Assembly: GCF_051903925.1 (NCBI RefSeq)
Contig: NZ_CP173678.1
Location: 4,340,001-4,404,000, forward strand
Reading direction: 5' to 3'
From: G051903925 sp051903925
GTDB taxonomy: Bacteria > Pseudomonadota > Alphaproteobacteria > Zavarziniales > Zavarziniaceae
DNA: 64,000 nt
Shown in pieces: positions 62,522 through 64,000 of the stretch. The position numbers and the translations under genes were made by a program. The notes beneath the pieces are model-generated. The model worked only from the letters and a program-made list of their open reading frames with translations, did no database searches and had not been told where the DNA came from. Position 1 is the first letter of the stretch; every line of letters begins with the position of its first letter.

Positions 62522-63508
62522 ATGTCCCTGCCTTCCGTCCTGCGTGACCGGCTGCGCCTGCCGGTGATCGGCTCGCCCCTGTTCATCGTCTCCGGCCCGG
62601 AACTGGTCATCAACCAGTGCAAGGCGGGCATTGTCGGCTCCTTCCCCTCGCTCAATGCGCGGCCCGGGCCGGTGTTCGAGGACTGGCTGAAGCGCATCCG
62701 CGACGAGCTTGGCGAATACGACGAGGCGCATCCCGACGCGCCCTCCGCCCCCTATGCCGTCAACCAGATCGTGCACAAGTCGAACGACCGCTTAGGGCAC
62801 GACCTGGACCTGTGCGTGAAGTATCAGGTGCCGGTCATCATCACCTCGCTGGGTGCGCGCGAGGACCTGAACCAGGCGATCCATTCCTATGGCGGCGTCG
62901 TCCTGCACGACGTCATCAACATCCCCTTCGCCCGCAAGGCGATCGAGAAGGGTGCGGACGGCCTGATCGCGGTCGCGGCGGGGGCCGGCGGCCATGCTGG
63001 CACGCTGTCGCCCTTTGCCCTGATTCAGGAAATCCGCGAATGGTTCGACGGGCCGCTGGCCCTGTCGGGCTCCATCGCCAATGGCGGGGCGATCCTGGCG
63101 GCCCAGGCGATGGGCGCGGACCTGGCCTATATCGGCTCGGCCTTCATCGCGACGCAGGAGGCGAATGCCGACCCCGCCTACAAGCAGTGCCTGGTCGATT
63201 CGGCGGCGAACGACATCGTCTATTCCAACCTGTTCACCGGCGTGCACGGCAATTACCTGAAGCCCAGCATCATCAATGCCGGCCTGGACCCCGACAACCT
63301 GCCGACGTCCGACCCGTCGAAGATGAACTTCGGCTCTGGCGGCAATACCAGCGCCAAGGCCTGGAAGGACATCTGGGGCTGCGGCCAGGGCATCGGCGCC
63401 ATCAAGGACGTGCCCCCGGTCGGCGACCTGATCGCCCGCTTCACGCGCGAGTACAACGCCGCCCGCGCAAGCCTGGGCCTGGCCCCGGTGCGCGCTGCGG
63501 CGGAGTAG
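62522..63508 (+). CDS. Nitronate monooxygenase (2-nitropropane dioxygenase family)
   Basis: A 328-residue FMN TIM-barrel enzyme. VIGSPLFIVSGPELVINQCK starts the fold; AVAAGAGGHAGTLSPFALIQ and AYIGSAFIAT bind FMN. The family oxidises alkyl nitronates such as propionate-3-nitronate. Some members are enoyl reductases, so the activity is tentative. It lies between the carboxyltransferase and SDR genes. Confidence 0.85.
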   Translation: MSLPSVLRDRLRLPVIGSPLFIVSGPELVINQCKAGIVGSFPSLNARPGPVFEDWLKRIRDELGEYDEAHPDAPSAPYAVNQIVHKSNDRLGHDLDLCVKYQVPVIITSLGAREDLNQAIHSYGGVVLHDVINIPFARKAIEKGADGLIAVAAGAGGHAGTLSPFALIQEIREWFDGPLALSGSIANGGAILAAQAMGADLAYIGSAFIATQEANADPAYKQCLVDSAANDIVYSNLFTGVHGNYLKPSIINAGLDPDNLPTSDPSKMNFGSGGNTSAKAWKDIWGCGQGIGAIKDVPPVGDLIARFTREYNAARASLGLAPVRAAAE

Positions 63509-63569
63509 TCCTGCCTCCGGGGAGCCGGCACAAGGCTCCCCGTCAACCAGACCTGTGAGGAACTCGCCC

Positions 63570-64000
63570 ATGCCGCAGGACAAGGGGACCGTCGCCGTGG
63601 TGGGCGCCGGGGACTATATCGGGGCCGCCATCGTCCGGCGCTTCGCCGCGGAAGGCTTCACCGTCTTTGCCGGGCGGCGCAATGGCGACCAGCTCAAGCC
63701 CCTGGCCGACGAGATCCAGGCCGCCGGGGGCCGGTGCGAGGCCCGCACTCTCGACGCCCGCAAGGAGGAGGCGGTCGCCGCCTTCCTGGACGAGGCGGAG
63801 GCGGCAGGCCCGCTCCAGGTCTGCATCTTCAACGTGGGCGCCAACGTCAATTTCCCGATTCTTGAGACGACGGAACGCGTCTTCCGCAAGGTGTGGGAAA
63901 TGGCCTGCTATGGCGGCTTCCTGACCGGGCGGGAGGCCGCGCGTCTGATGGTGCCGCGGGGCCGGGGCACGATCATCTTCACCGGAGCAACGGCGAGCCT
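63570..64000 (+). CDS. Short-chain dehydrogenase/reductase (partial)
   Basis: The N-terminal 143 residues of an SDR that runs off the window. AVVGAGDYIGAAIVRRFAAE is the nucleotide-binding loop with D in place of a usual small residue, followed by FAGRRNGDQL and IFNVGANVNFPI in the NNAG position. The catalytic YxxxK lies beyond the end. GAGGAA precedes the ATG. Confidence 0.85.
   Translation, partial: MPQDKGTVAVVGAGDYIGAAIVRRFAAEGFTVFAGRRNGDQLKPLADEIQAAGGRCEARTLDARKEEAVAAFLDEAEAAGPLQVCIFNVGANVNFPILETTERVFRKVWEMACYGGFLTGREAARLMVPRGRGTIIFTGATAS

Overview
The window is ordinary, gene-dense, GC-rich chromosome of an alphaproteobacterium. No IS element, prophage, CRISPR array, rRNA or plasmid backbone is visible. 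Pointers to the class are a DUF1476/F1-ATPase zeta-type inhibitor, a DUF1465/RcdA-type protein, a cysteine-less ribosomal protein L31, a DUF2849-CysI-DUF934 sulfite reductase locus, an IalB-like protein, an alphaproteobacterial RpoH-type promoter and a ROSE-like RNA thermometer in front of an hsp20 gene. A Rhodospirillales-like host is plausible, but the genus cannot be fixed from this sequence.

Layout. 1-6.8 kb: a COG0523 metal GTPase with a His-rich metal-binding stretch, a WD40 protein, a GNAT acetyltransferase, a phosphoesterase, an orphan amino-acid-type ABC ATPase, a PPK2 kinase and an OpgC-like membrane acyltransferase. 6.85-9.6 kb: a sulfite reductase locus preceded by an unusually structured promoter and leader. 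9.7-15 kb: an MHS transporter, a TIGR03364-type FAD oxidoreductase, a YARHG protein, an enoyl-CoA hydratase and an aldo/keto reductase. 15.1-21.9 kb: an XRE regulator, a diguanylate cyclase, the zeta-type inhibitor, the divergent oxyR / ahpC-ahpD peroxide locus and an EAL protein. 22-25.3 kb: a TIM-barrel protein, MoaA, NAD kinase and a small membrane protein. 25.4-30.6 kb: a complete polyamine-type ABC importer (ATPase, two permeases, binding protein) followed by an acetylpolyamine deacetylase-like enzyme. 30.8-35.1 kb: a tightly overlapping three-gene envelope machine (proline-rich OmpA-like protein, MotA/TolQ-like channel, MotB/OmpA-like coiled-coil partner). 35.1-41.4 kb: a paraoxonase-like protein, ABC exporter, CyaY, L31, RcdA-like protein, Hsp20, receiver protein and enoyl-CoA hydratase. 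41.5-51.9 kb: Fhs, an MFS exporter, a flavin amine oxidase, a luciferase-like monooxygenase, an MHYT-PAS-GGDEF-EAL protein, RadC and Map. 52-64 kb: a MoCF-domain protein, an NTF2-like protein, tRNA-Leu(UAA), a nitroreductase, a phasin-like protein, acyl-CoA dehydrogenase, IalB-like protein, RlmN, PurB, a lipoprotein and an HxlR regulator ahead of an acyl-CoA carboxyltransferase, nitronate monooxygenase and SDR cluster that runs off the end.

Regulation and repeats. Three c-di-GMP proteins (16.1, 20.4 and 47.9 kb), FNR-type boxes near 47.6 and 54.8 kb, and the OxyR locus suggest responsiveness to oxygen and oxidants. Two families of palindromic intergenic repeats recur. One is built on GATGCTTCGAGACG and the other on CCCTCCCCCATCGC; the second also acts as a terminator downstream of the polyamine operon.

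The best candidates for something undescribed are the cysI leader RNA (6969-7072), with two adjacent hairpins whose loops are complementary, a third hairpin and a possible anti-Shine-Dalgarno switch, and the three-gene envelope module. Gene starts were chosen by Shine-Dalgarno position, codon use and family N-termini; doubtful ones are stated.
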